The notes: generated by a model not told the origin, from the sequence alone. A DNA stretch of 15,810 nucleotides from CAZGGW01 sp964525365 (GCA_964525365.1 CAZGGW010000019.1:1-15810); one strand, 5' to 3'. Shown: positions 8,228 through 15,701, counted from the stretch's first letter. Numbers and translations are program-made.

Positions 8228-9490
8228 ATGGAATTAAAAAAAGCTCAAAGAAATAACAGAACAATTTCTATAATAAAAACAGATAGGTTTAAATCTATAA
8301 ACGTATCTATATTTTTTTGTAAAAAAGTGGAACCTGTTCATTTCGAAGCATTAAATTTGTTGTATAAAAATATGATTGATTCTACACGTAAATATAATAC
8401 AAAGACTAAATTTAATAATTATTTAGAATATCTCTATGGTACAGAAGTAACCGCAGAACATACGGTTAAAAGTGGACTTGAAACTATTTTATTTAATGTG
8501 GAATTTATTCATCCAAAATATACCGAAGAATCAATGTATAAACTAAATTTGGATTTGTTAAAAGAAATTATATTTAACCCTATCATTGAAGAAACCAAAT
8601 TCAATATTATAAGAAAAAATATAACCTCTAATATTATATCGTCTTTAGAAAACCCAGTATTTTATAGTTCTTTACAATATAAATCTTTGATGTTCAAAGG
8701 AACTTCACAATCTATATCTATAGTGGGTGATTTAAATAATTATGAAAATATTACGTCTTCAACTTTATGTAAATATTATAAAACATTATTTACAGATTAT
8801 GATATAAAAATAATCGTAGTTGGAAATATAGAAAATGAAGATTTCTTTATAAATTACTTTGAAAAGTTGTTTAAAGGAATGCGTGAAGTAAAAATTAATC
8901 CGCAAATGTATTATGAGTTAAATAATAGTAAATTGATTGTAAAAAAAGATTCTAAAGAATTTAATCAATCACAATTAATAGTAGGATATAAGTTTCATAA
9001 TTTGACTGATTATGAAAGAAAATATGTTTTAACAATATATAACACTATACTAGGAGTTATTAATAATTCCATTTTATTTACAAAATTAAGAGAAGACAAT
9101 TCTTTATGCTACTCAGTTAATTCTAATATTAGTAACTATTATGCGAGTCTTACAATTACTAGTGCTATTAATAAAGACAATTATGATTTGGCTCTATCAA
9201 TAATTAAAGAATGTGTTAAAAATATGTTAAATAAAAAACAAGTATCTTATTTATTTGATTCAGCAAAAAAAACGATTAAAACAGTATTAAATGGATTTTA
9301 TGATGATACTTATACTATCGCCGAGCATTATTTAATGAAAGAATTCGATGATGTTGAAGAGATAGAAATAAGAAAAGAAAAACTTTTAAATGTAAGCGTA
9401 GATGAAATAATTGCGTTAAACAAAAAAATAAAGTTAAGCGTTGTATACTTTTTGGAAGGAACTTTAAATGAAAAAAATAGTAATGAATAA
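8228..9490 (+). CDS. yfmF: M16-family peptidase-like protein YfmF (non-catalytic partner)
   Basis: A 420-residue protein with the M16 (insulinase/pitrilysin) fold but no HxxEH zinc motif; where an active member would have it, the sequence reads VEPVHFEALNLLYKNM. It keeps the substrate-binding Arg/Tyr signature of M16B partner subunits, LREDNSLCY (R288, Y295), which the downstream protein lacks. It matches the YmfF/YfmF family, annotated as associated with EF-P 5-aminopentanol modification in B. subtilis. The order ftsK/spoIIIE ... ymfF-ymfH is also found in Bacillus, supporting orthology. The ribosome site AGGTGA overlaps the deoD stop and the gap is 11 bases, suggesting coupled translation. 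It most likely forms a heterodimer with yfmH; the true substrate is not known from the sequence. Confidence 0.85.
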   Translation: MELKKAQRNNRTISIIKTDRFKSINVSIFFCKKVEPVHFEALNLLYKNMIDSTRKYNTKTKFNNYLEYLYGTEVTAEHTVKSGLETILFNVEFIHPKYTEESMYKLNLDLLKEIIFNPIIEETKFNIIRKNITSNIISSLENPVFYSSLQYKSLMFKGTSQSISIVGDLNNYENITSSTLCKYYKTLFTDYDIKIIVVGNIENEDFFINYFEKLFKGMREVKINPQMYYELNNSKLIVKKDSKEFNQSQLIVGYKFHNLTDYERKYVLTIYNTILGVINNSILFTKLREDNSLCYSVNSNISNYYASLTITSAINKDNYDLALSIIKECVKNMLNKKQVSYLFDSAKKTIKTVLNGFYDDTYTIAEHYLMKEFDDVEEIEIRKEKLLNVSVDEIIALNKKIKLSVVYFLEGTLNEKNSNE

Positions 9491-10727
9491 TTTAGATGAA
9501 ACTATTATTTTTGAAAATATTAATGGACTTGATTGCTATTTCTATTCAGTTGACAAAACAAAAAATTTCTATGTATCATTAACAGTAAAATATGGTGGAT
9601 TAGTACAAAAATATAAAATCAATAATAAAACCCTTGAGATAATTCCTGGTAGTGCTCATTTTTTAGAACATAAAATAATGAATTATACTTCTAAAAAAGA
9701 TGCATACGATCTTATAAATAATTTAGGAAGTTTGGCAAATGCATATACTGATTATTTTTGTACAAATTATAATATTTTCGGAAGCGAAAGGATTATCGAT
9801 AATATAAAATTAATATTGGATTTAGTGTTTTATCCAAATATCACTGATAAAAATGTAGAAAGCGAAAAAGGTATAATTAGTGAAGAAATAGATATGAATG
9901 AAGATGATCCAAATATAAAACTATATAATACGATTTTTAATAATATATTTTATAATTCTTATATGAAAACACCAATATTAGGTAGCAAAAATGACATAAA
10001 GCAATTAGATTCTAAAAAACTTATGAACATATATAATGATTTCTATAGTAAAAGTAATATGTTTTTAGTAATAACAGGCAATTATAATATTGAAAATGTA
10101 AGAAAATTTTTGATTAGCTATATGAAAAAAATCAAGTCAATAAATAAAGACATCAAAGTTTTGAAAAACAAAGATAAAGATAAAATATTAATAAATTACG
10201 AAGAAATAAAAAGCAGTACATCAATACCAAATGTACTTGTGGGTATAAAAAATAAATTAACTAATTTTAAAAATGTAAAAAAAGAAGATTTAAAATCATA
10301 TTTATTAATTTTATTATCTGCTTACTTTGAATCATCTGGTTTGGTAGAAAAATATAAATCCAAAGAAATAGTCATAGATTTATATTATGAAGTATTAATT
10401 GTAGATAACTATTTATTAATTTTAATAAAAGCGAGTACAAAGAATGAAGAAATCTTTATTAACACATTAAAAAAAGATATAAAAAATATAACAATAAACA
10501 CAAATCAGTTTGAAATTAAAAAAAGAATGTTACTTAGCAATTTAATAATGTCATTTGAAAACATAGAAGATGTGGATTATTTTATTAACAGACAGATACT
10601 TTTTAACAATAAGATAAATAGTGACATTTATAATTCAAAGAAGAACTTAAACTATAAAACAATTAAAGTAATAGAAAAACATATTGATTTTGAAAATATA
10701 TGTATTGTAAAACAAAGTAAAAACTAG
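9468..10727 (+). CDS. yfmH: M16-family zinc peptidase YfmH (catalytic partner)
   Basis: A 419-residue M16 metallopeptidase with an intact active site: HFLEH (H64, catalytic E67, H68) and a downstream ESEKGIISEEI block that supplies the third zinc ligand, probably E140, with E133 as the accessory acid. The C-terminal half lacks the Arg/Tyr substrate-binding signature found in yfmF, so the two proteins together make one complete enzyme. It corresponds to YmfH/YfmH of B. subtilis, annotated with EF-P 5-aminopentanol modification. ATG 9468 has GGAAGGA 7 bases upstream and overlaps the end of yfmF by 23 bases, which implies translational coupling. The TAG stop sits within a hairpin that closes the operon. 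In Bacillus ymfI (a reductase) follows; here it does not. Confidence 0.88.
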   Translation: MKKIVMNNLDETIIFENINGLDCYFYSVDKTKNFYVSLTVKYGGLVQKYKINNKTLEIIPGSAHFLEHKIMNYTSKKDAYDLINNLGSLANAYTDYFCTNYNIFGSERIIDNIKLILDLVFYPNITDKNVESEKGIISEEIDMNEDDPNIKLYNTIFNNIFYNSYMKTPILGSKNDIKQLDSKKLMNIYNDFYSKSNMFLVITGNYNIENVRKFLISYMKKIKSINKDIKVLKNKDKDKILINYEEIKSSTSIPNVLVGIKNKLTNFKNVKKEDLKSYLLILLSAYFESSGLVEKYKSKEIVIDLYYEVLIVDNYLLILIKASTKNEEIFINTLKKDIKNITINTNQFEIKKRMLLSNLIMSFENIEDVDYFINRQILFNNKINSDIYNSKKNLNYKTIKVIEKHIDFENICIVKQSKN

Positions 10728-10741
10728 ACAACTAGTTTTTA
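10718..10741 (+). terminator. Hairpin terminator over the yfmH stop codon
   Basis: AAAAACTAG (10719-10727) pairs perfectly with CTAGTTTTT (10732-10740) around an ACAA loop; T10718-A10741 can extend the stem to 10 bp. The descending arm ends in a T run followed by further T-rich sequence. The stem is A/T-rich with only two G-C pairs, so termination may be partial. It includes the TAG stop and overlaps the next promoter's -35. Confidence 0.5.
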
Positions 10742-10753
10742 TTTTAATATAAT
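10725..10753 (+). promoter_or_regulatory. Sigma-A promoter of the 149-residue protein gene
   Basis: TAGACA (10725-10730, 5 of 6) and TATAAT (10748-10753, 6 of 6) lie 17 bases apart. The -35 begins with the TAG stop of yfmH. The predicted +1 at about 10760 falls inside the AGGAGG ribosome site (10759-10764), giving an almost leaderless transcript. Confidence 0.6.
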
Positions 10754-10768
10754 TACTTAGGAGGTAGT

Positions 10769-11218
10769 ATGACTAAGGAAGAATTAACAAAAAAATACGA
10801 AGAATTAGAAGAAAGAATAAGTGGAATAAGCGTAGAAAAGCAAGAAATAGTAAATGTTTTTAAAAAAGAAATGTTAGAATGTAATCATTTATTTATGGTA
10901 ACTGATTATGGATTTTATGAAGAAGAATACAAATTTTATTGTTTAAGAGATTGTGGATGTGATAATAGGCATACATACGATCATACAGTGAAAAATGAAG
11001 CATTTAAACAAATATTAGAAGAAGAATCTCCTTATCGTAGTGAAATTGATGTGTTTAATTCTGGCAGTATTTTGGTTAATAGATATGACGTTGATGATCA
11101 AAAAATAATAAATAAAGCAAAAGAATTGATAAAAGAAGGATATTCTTCAGAAGAAGTTCTACATATTATATATAATTATAATCCCGATAACGAATTGGTT
11201 TTACAAAAAGACAAGTAG
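10769..11218 (+). CDS. Uncharacterised protein with a possible zinc-ribbon site
   Basis: I do not recognise this 149-residue protein. Residues 1-35 are charged and helical, with a heptad-like pattern suggesting a coiled coil. A Cys/His cluster follows: C38-N-H40, then after 17 residues C58-x3-C62-G-C64, with H68 and H72 nearby. This CxH...CxxxCGC spacing resembles a zinc ribbon. The C-terminal third is helical (KAKELIKEGYSSEEVLHIIY). There is no signal peptide or membrane segment, so it should be cytoplasmic. It has a strong AGGAGG ribosome site, its own promoter, and a hairpin on each side, so it is probably a single-gene unit. Codon use and base composition match its neighbours, giving no sign of transfer. 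Real gene with high confidence; function unknown. Confidence 0.8.
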   Translation: MTKEELTKKYEELEERISGISVEKQEIVNVFKKEMLECNHLFMVTDYGFYEEEYKFYCLRDCGCDNRHTYDHTVKNEAFKQILEEESPYRSEIDVFNSGSILVNRYDVDDQKIINKAKELIKEGYSSEEVLHIIYNYNPDNELVLQKDK

Positions 11219-11228
11219 TCTTTTTTTT
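11205..11228 (+). terminator. Rho-independent terminator after the 149-residue protein gene
   Basis: AAAAAGAC (11205-11212) pairs with GTCTTTTT (11218-11225) around the loop AAGTA, and the run of T continues to 11228. The TAG stop codon lies across the loop and the start of the descending arm. Confidence 0.6.
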
Positions 11229-11252
11229 AATGCATAAAACAAATTTTTAGTT

Positions 11253-11258
11253 TATAAT
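11253..11258 (+). promoter_or_regulatory. Probable -10 box of the ftsY promoter
   Basis: A perfect TATAAT lies 6 bases before the AAGAGGTG ribosome site of ftsY, in the same arrangement as the other promoters here. No good -35 is present at 16-18 bases; the best is TGCATA (11231-11236), 3 of 6, so the promoter call is moderate. Confidence 0.4.
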
Positions 11259-11276
11259 TAAGTAAGAGGTGACACA

Positions 11277-12248
11277 ATGGGAATATTATCTAAATTAAAA
11301 AATATATTTTCTAAAAAAGAAGAAGTTAAAGAAGTGTCTGAGTATGAGAAAGCACTTGATAAAACAAGAGAAAACTTTGTTAGTAAATTAAATATATTGG
11401 GTATTAAATATAATAAAGTAACAGATGAGTTTTTTGATGAATTAGAAGAGCTTTTGATAACAGCTGATATTGGAGTTAATACAGTATTAAAGTTTATGGA
11501 TAAATTAAAAATTCGCGTAAAAGAAGAAAATATTATTGATTTTGCATATTTAAAGGAAGTAATAGTTGATGAATTATTTTTAATATATGTGGATAATGAT
11601 ATTCTTACCAATAAAATTAATATTAATGTAAATGGTACTACTGTGATACTAGTAGTAGGAGTAAATGGCGTTGGAAAAACCACTTCGATAGCAAAACTAG
11701 CATATAAATTCAAAAACCAAGGTAAAAGTGTTATGTTAATCGCAGGAGATACCTTTAGAGCAGGGGCGGTTGAACAATTAAAAGAGTGGAGTGATAGGGT
11801 AGGAGTTGATTTTTATAGTAGTAATAGTAAAGACCCGGCTTCTGTTGTATACGATGGGTTAAAGAGCGCTACTGAAAGTAAAACAGATATAGTGATTATT
11901 GATACCGCTGGAAGACTTCAAAATAAAGTTAATTTAATGAAAGAACTTGAAAAAATAAATAAAGTAATTGGGAATTTTGTTAATGAAGCTCCTCAAGAAA
12001 CATTACTTGTTATAGACGCTAGTACCGGACAAAATGGTATCAACCAAGCTAAAAGTTTTAAAGAAATAACTAATATAACAGGAATTATTTTAACAAAATT
12101 GGATGGTACGGCAAAAGGCGGAATAGTACTTGCAATAAAAGATGAAACCGGATTACCAGTTAAATATGTAGGACTTGGTGAAAAGATGGAAGATTTAGTT
12201 GATTTTGATATTGAAAAATATATATACGGATTATTTAAAGATTTTTAA
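11277..12248 (+). CDS. ftsY: Signal recognition particle receptor FtsY
   Basis: FtsY is the membrane-associated receptor that docks SRP-ribosome complexes, using paired GTP hydrolysis with Ffh. The N-terminal acidic/basic A region is short (about 30 residues). The four-helix N domain runs to about residue 110, and the G domain shows G1 GVNGVGKTT (128-136), GDTFRAGAVEQL, G3 DTAGR (209-213), G4 TKLDG (273-277) and the closing GLGEKMEDL. Its 323 residues are typical of Firmicutes. The ribosome site AAGAGGTG lies 5 bases before the ATG. ylxM follows after 31 bases, as in Bacilli, but ffh does not come next. Identification is firm. Confidence 0.96.
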   Translation: MGILSKLKNIFSKKEEVKEVSEYEKALDKTRENFVSKLNILGIKYNKVTDEFFDELEELLITADIGVNTVLKFMDKLKIRVKEENIIDFAYLKEVIVDELFLIYVDNDILTNKININVNGTTVILVVGVNGVGKTTSIAKLAYKFKNQGKSVMLIAGDTFRAGAVEQLKEWSDRVGVDFYSSNSKDPASVVYDGLKSATESKTDIVIIDTAGRLQNKVNLMKELEKINKVIGNFVNEAPQETLLVIDASTGQNGINQAKSFKEITNITGIILTKLDGTAKGGIVLAIKDETGLPVKYVGLGEKMEDLVDFDIEKYIYGLFKDF

Positions 12249-12279
12249 TTTAAACAATAATTTTAAAAGAAGGTGAAAA

Positions 12280-12573
12280 ATGAAAGAAAGAGAATATTTA
12301 ATTAAATTATTTGAAGAATATAATTCTTTATTAACAGAATTACAAAGGAAATATTTTATTTTGTATTATTATGAAGATCTTAGTTTAAATGAAATAGGAG
12401 AAAACAATAATGTTAGTAAAGCTTATTTAAGTAAAATACTTAATAATGTAGAGAAAAAATTAAATCATTATGAATCAAATATGAATGCTGTTAGTAAGAA
12501 AAACCAAATAAAAAAAGTTATAAGTAATATAGATGACAATATTAAACAAAAAATAATTGAAATAATCGATTAA
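12280..12573 (+). CDS. ylxM: YlxM family helix-turn-helix protein
   Basis: YlxM is a small helix-turn-helix protein resembling sigma-factor region 4. It is encoded with SRP genes in Firmicutes and has been proposed to modulate SRP function. The protein is 97 residues, close to the usual 100-115. The segment FILYYYEDLSLNEIGENN leads into a recognition-helix-like VSKAYLSKIL and NVEKKL, the typical YlxM pattern. The ribosome site AGAAGGTG lies 4 bases before the ATG. Its position directly after ftsY supports the call. No clear promoter precedes it, so it is probably transcribed with ftsY. The last bases of the gene carry the -35 of the next unit. Confidence 0.88.
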   Translation: MKEREYLIKLFEEYNSLLTELQRKYFILYYYEDLSLNEIGENNNVSKAYLSKILNNVEKKLNHYESNMNAVSKKNQIKKVISNIDDNIKQKIIEIID

Positions 12574-12585
12574 TTTATATATAAT
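12557..12585 (+). promoter_or_regulatory. Sigma-A promoter of the two-gene membrane protein unit
   Basis: TTGAAA (12557-12562, 5 of 6) and TATAAT (12580-12585, 6 of 6) are 17 bases apart. The -35 is inside the end of ylxM. The predicted +1 near 12592 directly abuts the AGAAAGAG ribosome site (12593-12600). Confidence 0.65.
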
Positions 12586-12607
12586 ATATTATAGAAAGAG
12601 AATTGTT

Positions 12608-13042
12608 ATGAAAGTATTTATAAATAAAAAAGGTTGGGGGCTTAGTACAGAACTTATATTTATATTGATTTTTGTTGTTGGTCTTTTTGTTGCGATGATA
12701 TTTGCTAATAAATTTGGAATTTTAAAGAATGGCACCAATGATATATATAATGATAAAATAGATAATACTGATTATAAAGGAATGGAATCTATTGTTCTTC
12801 AAGCAACAAAAAAATATGTTAACAACGTATATAATAATGATATAGGAGAAAATACTTTAATTGTTAGAATAAGTTATTTAATTAAAAATGGGTATTTAAG
12901 TGAATTAAAAGATGGAAATGGGAAAAGTTGTAGTGGATACATTTCCGTTATAAATGTTTCTGATATTTCAATATCATATAATCCATATATAAAATGTAAA
13001 AATTACGAAACCATAGGATATGAAGAAAGTAATGATTGGTAA
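12608..13042 (+). CDS. Pilin-like membrane-anchored protein, uncharacterised
   Basis: A 144-residue protein of unknown function. Its N terminus, NKKGWGLSTELIFILIF, is a short basic leader followed by a hydrophobic helix at about residues 16-33. This resembles a type IV prepilin signal (Gly, then a Glu, then hydrophobic). However, the glutamate E15 is at +6 if cleavage follows G9, or +4 if it follows G11, whereas pilins have +5. The outer part is mixed alpha/beta. It ends in a Cys pair, C108 and C130, that could close a loop like the C-terminal disulfide loop of pilins. No prepilin peptidase or pilus ATPase is in the window. It has its own promoter and ribosome site, and its stop overlaps the next start (TAATG). 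The alternative is a simple N-terminally anchored surface protein. Confidence 0.75.
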   Translation: MKVFINKKGWGLSTELIFILIFVVGLFVAMIFANKFGILKNGTNDIYNDKIDNTDYKGMESIVLQATKKYVNNVYNNDIGENTLIVRISYLIKNGYLSELKDGNGKSCSGYISVINVSDISISYNPYIKCKNYETIGYEESNDW

Positions 13043-13482
13043 TGAAAAATAGTACAATAGTTATATGGGCTTCAATAGTGATGCTTTTACTAGGCATCAT
13101 TTATTTCATTGGAATTAACAGGCAAAACTTATTGACTAATGAAGAAGCATTAAAATTAGGTGATACCATTTATCAAAAAATCTATGATTTAAAAGTAAAA
13201 TATGAGGTAGAAGATTTATTTACTGAAGATGGATATAATTTAATACTTAAGAATGAAAATATATTTTATAAAAACGAAGTTTTTAAAATTAATTTAATAA
13301 ATAAAACAAATTTGATAGATTATAAAATCTCTGTCACTTCAGTTAAAGAAAATAAAATTACATATAATTTAACATTAAAATATAAAGAAGATGAGTCAGA
13401 CGCTACATATGAAGAGTACATTAATTTTAGTATAATTTATAGTTTAGGAGAATGGAAAATAGACCATTTTGAAAAATTATAA
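13042..13482 (+). CDS. Small membrane-anchored extracytoplasmic protein, uncharacterised
   Basis: A 146-residue protein that I cannot assign to a family. A single hydrophobic helix at residues 5-24 (IVIWASIVMLLLGIIYFIG) anchors it, and the remaining ~120 residues would face outside. The C-terminal part alternates beta strands and ends in INFSIIYSLGEWKIDHFE, which recalls the last strands of NTF2-like or lipoprotein-like domains, but this is only a resemblance. It has no cysteines. I choose ATG 13042, whose first base is the last base of the upstream stop. A TTG at 13036 would add two residues but has no better ribosome site. The overlap implies translational coupling, so the two proteins may work together. 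Confidence 0.75.
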   Translation: MKNSTIVIWASIVMLLLGIIYFIGINRQNLLTNEEALKLGDTIYQKIYDLKVKYEVEDLFTEDGYNLILKNENIFYKNEVFKINLINKTNLIDYKISVTSVKENKITYNLTLKYKEDESDATYEEYINFSIIYSLGEWKIDHFEKL

Positions 13483-13511
13483 TGGAAAAAATACTATATT
13501 AGTTATATAAT
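13483..13511 (+). promoter_or_regulatory. Sigma-A promoter of ackA
   Basis: TGGAAA (13483-13488, 4 of 6) and TATAAT (13506-13511, 6 of 6) are 17 bases apart, starting immediately after the upstream stop codon. The predicted +1 near 13518 coincides with the start of the AGAAAGAGGT ribosome site. Confidence 0.6.
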
Positions 13512-13532
13512 CTATAAAGAAAGAGGTATATT

Positions 13533-14711
13533 ATGAAAATTTTATCAGTAAACGCAGGTAGTTCATCTCTTAAATTTCAGCTGTTTGAAATGCCTGAAGG
13601 GAAAGTAATAGTAAGTGGAACTTTTGAAAAGATAGGAATAGGAGGTTCTTTTTATACAGTTAAATTGAATGGAGAAAAGATAAGAAAAGAGATTGAGTTT
13701 GAATCTCATAAAGAGGCCATAGAAGAACTTTTAAGTGCATTAATTGATTTGAAGGTTATTAACAAATATGAGGATATTGAAGGAATTGGACATAGATTAG
13801 TTCACGGAGGAGATAAATACACTGATAGTGTCATTATAGATGATGATGTGTTACAAACAGTGGAAAAATTAATACCACTTGCTCCGCTACATAATCCCGC
13901 TAATTTGATGGGCGTTAGGAGTTTTATGGAAGTATTGCCTAATGTGAAAAATGTAGCTGTATTTGATACTGCTTTTCATCAAACTATGGGAAAAGAAGAA
14001 TATTTATATGCAGTACCATCTGATTGGTACAATACTTATAAAGTAAGAAAATATGGATTCCATGGTACTAGTCATAAATATATTAGTGAAACTATGAATG
14101 AGTATTTACATGAAAACAAAAAAATCATAAATTGTCATATTGGAAATGGTGCAAGTATATGTGCAATTAAAGACGGAAAGAGTATTGATACTTCTATGGG
14201 ATTTACTCCGGTGTGTGGTGTAGTTATGGGTTCACGTGCGGGAGATATTGATTATGGATTGATTCCGTATGTTATGCATAGTACTGGCGAATCTTTAAGT
14301 GAAGTAATGAACGATTTAAATAAGAATAGTGGTATGCTCGCTTTATCTGGAATTTCTTCAGATATGAGAGATGTAGAGATGGGTATGAAAAGTGGCAATG
14401 ATGCTTGCGTGACTGCTATGAATATATATGTAAAAAGGATAGTGAATTATATTTCTATGTATAATACTTTACTTGAAGGAACAGATATTATTACATTTAC
14501 CGCTGGTGTTGGAGAAAACAGTGATTTAGTGCGTGAAATGATAATAGATAGATTGAACTTTTTAGGTATTAAATTAGATAAAAATATAAATACTGGACTA
14601 AGAGGTGAATTTAAACGTATCAGTAGTGATGACTCTACAGTAGAAGTATATGTAGTACCAACAAACGAAGAGTTAATGATTGCTCGTGATACCTATAATT
14701 TAATAAAATAA
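13533..14711 (+). CDS. ackA: Acetate kinase
   Basis: AckA transfers phosphate between acetyl phosphate and ADP. In fermenting bacteria this makes ATP and acetate; working with phosphotransacetylase it links to acetyl-CoA. All the family landmarks are present: N7 in NAGSSSLKFQ, the arginine of GHRLVHGG, the catalytic aspartate D145 in VFDTAFHQTM, YGFHGTSH, the NCHIGNGAS phosphate loop, MGSRAGDIDYG with its arginine, FTAGVGENS, and PTNEELMIARDT with the metal-binding glutamate. The 392 residues are the usual length. The ribosome site AGAAAGAGGT lies 5 bases before the ATG. No pta gene is adjacent in this window. nrnA follows after 11 bases. Identification is firm and suggests a fermentative lifestyle. 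Confidence 0.97.
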   Translation: MKILSVNAGSSSLKFQLFEMPEGKVIVSGTFEKIGIGGSFYTVKLNGEKIRKEIEFESHKEAIEELLSALIDLKVINKYEDIEGIGHRLVHGGDKYTDSVIIDDDVLQTVEKLIPLAPLHNPANLMGVRSFMEVLPNVKNVAVFDTAFHQTMGKEEYLYAVPSDWYNTYKVRKYGFHGTSHKYISETMNEYLHENKKIINCHIGNGASICAIKDGKSIDTSMGFTPVCGVVMGSRAGDIDYGLIPYVMHSTGESLSEVMNDLNKNSGMLALSGISSDMRDVEMGMKSGNDACVTAMNIYVKRIVNYISMYNTLLEGTDIITFTAGVGENSDLVREMIIDRLNFLGIKLDKNINTGLRGEFKRISSDDSTVEVYVVPTNEELMIARDTYNLIK

Positions 14712-14722
14712 AAAGGAGTATT

Positions 14723-15673
14723 ATGAACAAAAAATATAAAGCAATATATAACGAAATAAAAAAATATAACCTTATATATATCGTAAGACATATTGGACCA
14801 GATCCGGATTCACTTGGATCCCAGCTTGGTTTGAGAGAATCAATAAAAGCAACATTTCCTAATAAAAAAGTATATGCTTTAGGAGCAAGTGTTTCAAGAT
14901 TTAAAAGCTTGGGTTTACTTGATAAAGTGGATAAAATAGATTACGAAAATTCATTATTGATCGCAGTAGATGTACCAGATAAAAAAAGAGTAGATGTGTC
15001 AAATTTTCAAGATTTCAAACATGTAATAAAGATAGATCATCATCCTTTTGTAGATAAATTTAGTACTATTGAAATAATAGATGATAAATCAACTAGTGCT
15101 TCTGAAATAATAATTGATTTAATTAATAATACCAAGCTTATAATGAATGAAAAAATAGCTGGGTTATTATTTGTTGGAGTTGTTTCTGATTCAAATAGAT
15201 TTTTATTTGAACCATCAAGTTATAAAATTTTAGCTAAAGTATCTGAGTTAATAAAGCAGTATAAATTAAATATTCAAGAACTATATAAACAACTTTATTT
15301 AAAACCATTATCTGAGGTAAGACTTATGGGTTATATAGCATCTAATCTGCATGTTACTAAAAATGGATTTGCATATATTAACTTAGAAAAAGATATAATT
15401 GAATCTTTAGGCGCAGATATATCAAGTGCTTCAAATATGATAAATGATTTTAATAATATAAAAGAAATATTGGTTTGGATGTTTATAACAAAAGATGAAA
15501 AAAACGACATATATAGAATAAATATTAGAAGTAGAGGGCCGGTTATTAATGAAATAGCTAGTGAATATAACGGTGGAGGACATAAATTTGCTTCTGGTGT
15601 AAGAACAAAAGAAAAAGAAACTATAGAACAAATTAAAGAAAAATTAGATAAGTTGTGTAAAGATTACGAATAG
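14723..15673 (+). CDS. nrnA: DHH/DHHA1 phosphoesterase, NrnA-like
   Basis: A 316-residue DHH-DHHA1 protein of the NrnA type. NrnA degrades very short RNAs and dephosphorylates 3'-phosphoadenosine 5'-phosphate; related members hydrolyse cyclic dinucleotides or their linear products. Manganese-binding motifs appear in order: HIGPDPDSLGS (H23, D27, D29), VDVPD (D83), IDHHP (D105, H106, H107) and SDSNRF (D156). The C-terminal DHHA1 domain has GGGHKFASG (284-292). There are no membrane helices or PAS/GGDEF domains, so it is a stand-alone cytoplasmic enzyme and not GdpP. The ribosome site AAAGGAG lies 7 bases before the ATG, and the gap to ackA is 11 bases. It probably shares the ackA transcript, which ends at the terminator just downstream. 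The family is firm; the exact substrate among DHH enzymes cannot be decided from sequence alone. Confidence 0.9.
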   Translation: MNKKYKAIYNEIKKYNLIYIVRHIGPDPDSLGSQLGLRESIKATFPNKKVYALGASVSRFKSLGLLDKVDKIDYENSLLIAVDVPDKKRVDVSNFQDFKHVIKIDHHPFVDKFSTIEIIDDKSTSASEIIIDLINNTKLIMNEKIAGLLFVGVVSDSNRFLFEPSSYKILAKVSELIKQYKLNIQELYKQLYLKPLSEVRLMGYIASNLHVTKNGFAYINLEKDIIESLGADISSASNMINDFNNIKEILVWMFITKDEKNDIYRINIRSRGPVINEIASEYNGGGHKFASGVRTKEKETIEQIKEKLDKLCKDYE

Positions 15674-15681
15674 GATAAAGT

Positions 15682-15701
15682 CCCAATTATTTGGGTTTTT
15701 T
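15682..15701 (+). terminator. Rho-independent terminator after nrnA
   Basis: CCCAA (15682-15686) pairs with TTGGG (15691-15695) around a TTAT loop, followed by six T. This is the most GC-rich hairpin in the window and closes the ackA-nrnA unit. Confidence 0.75.

Noticed and set aside
11258..11713. 151-residue open frame on the minus strand
   Set aside because: It is antisense to the N and early G domains of ftsY, without start signals or family resemblance.
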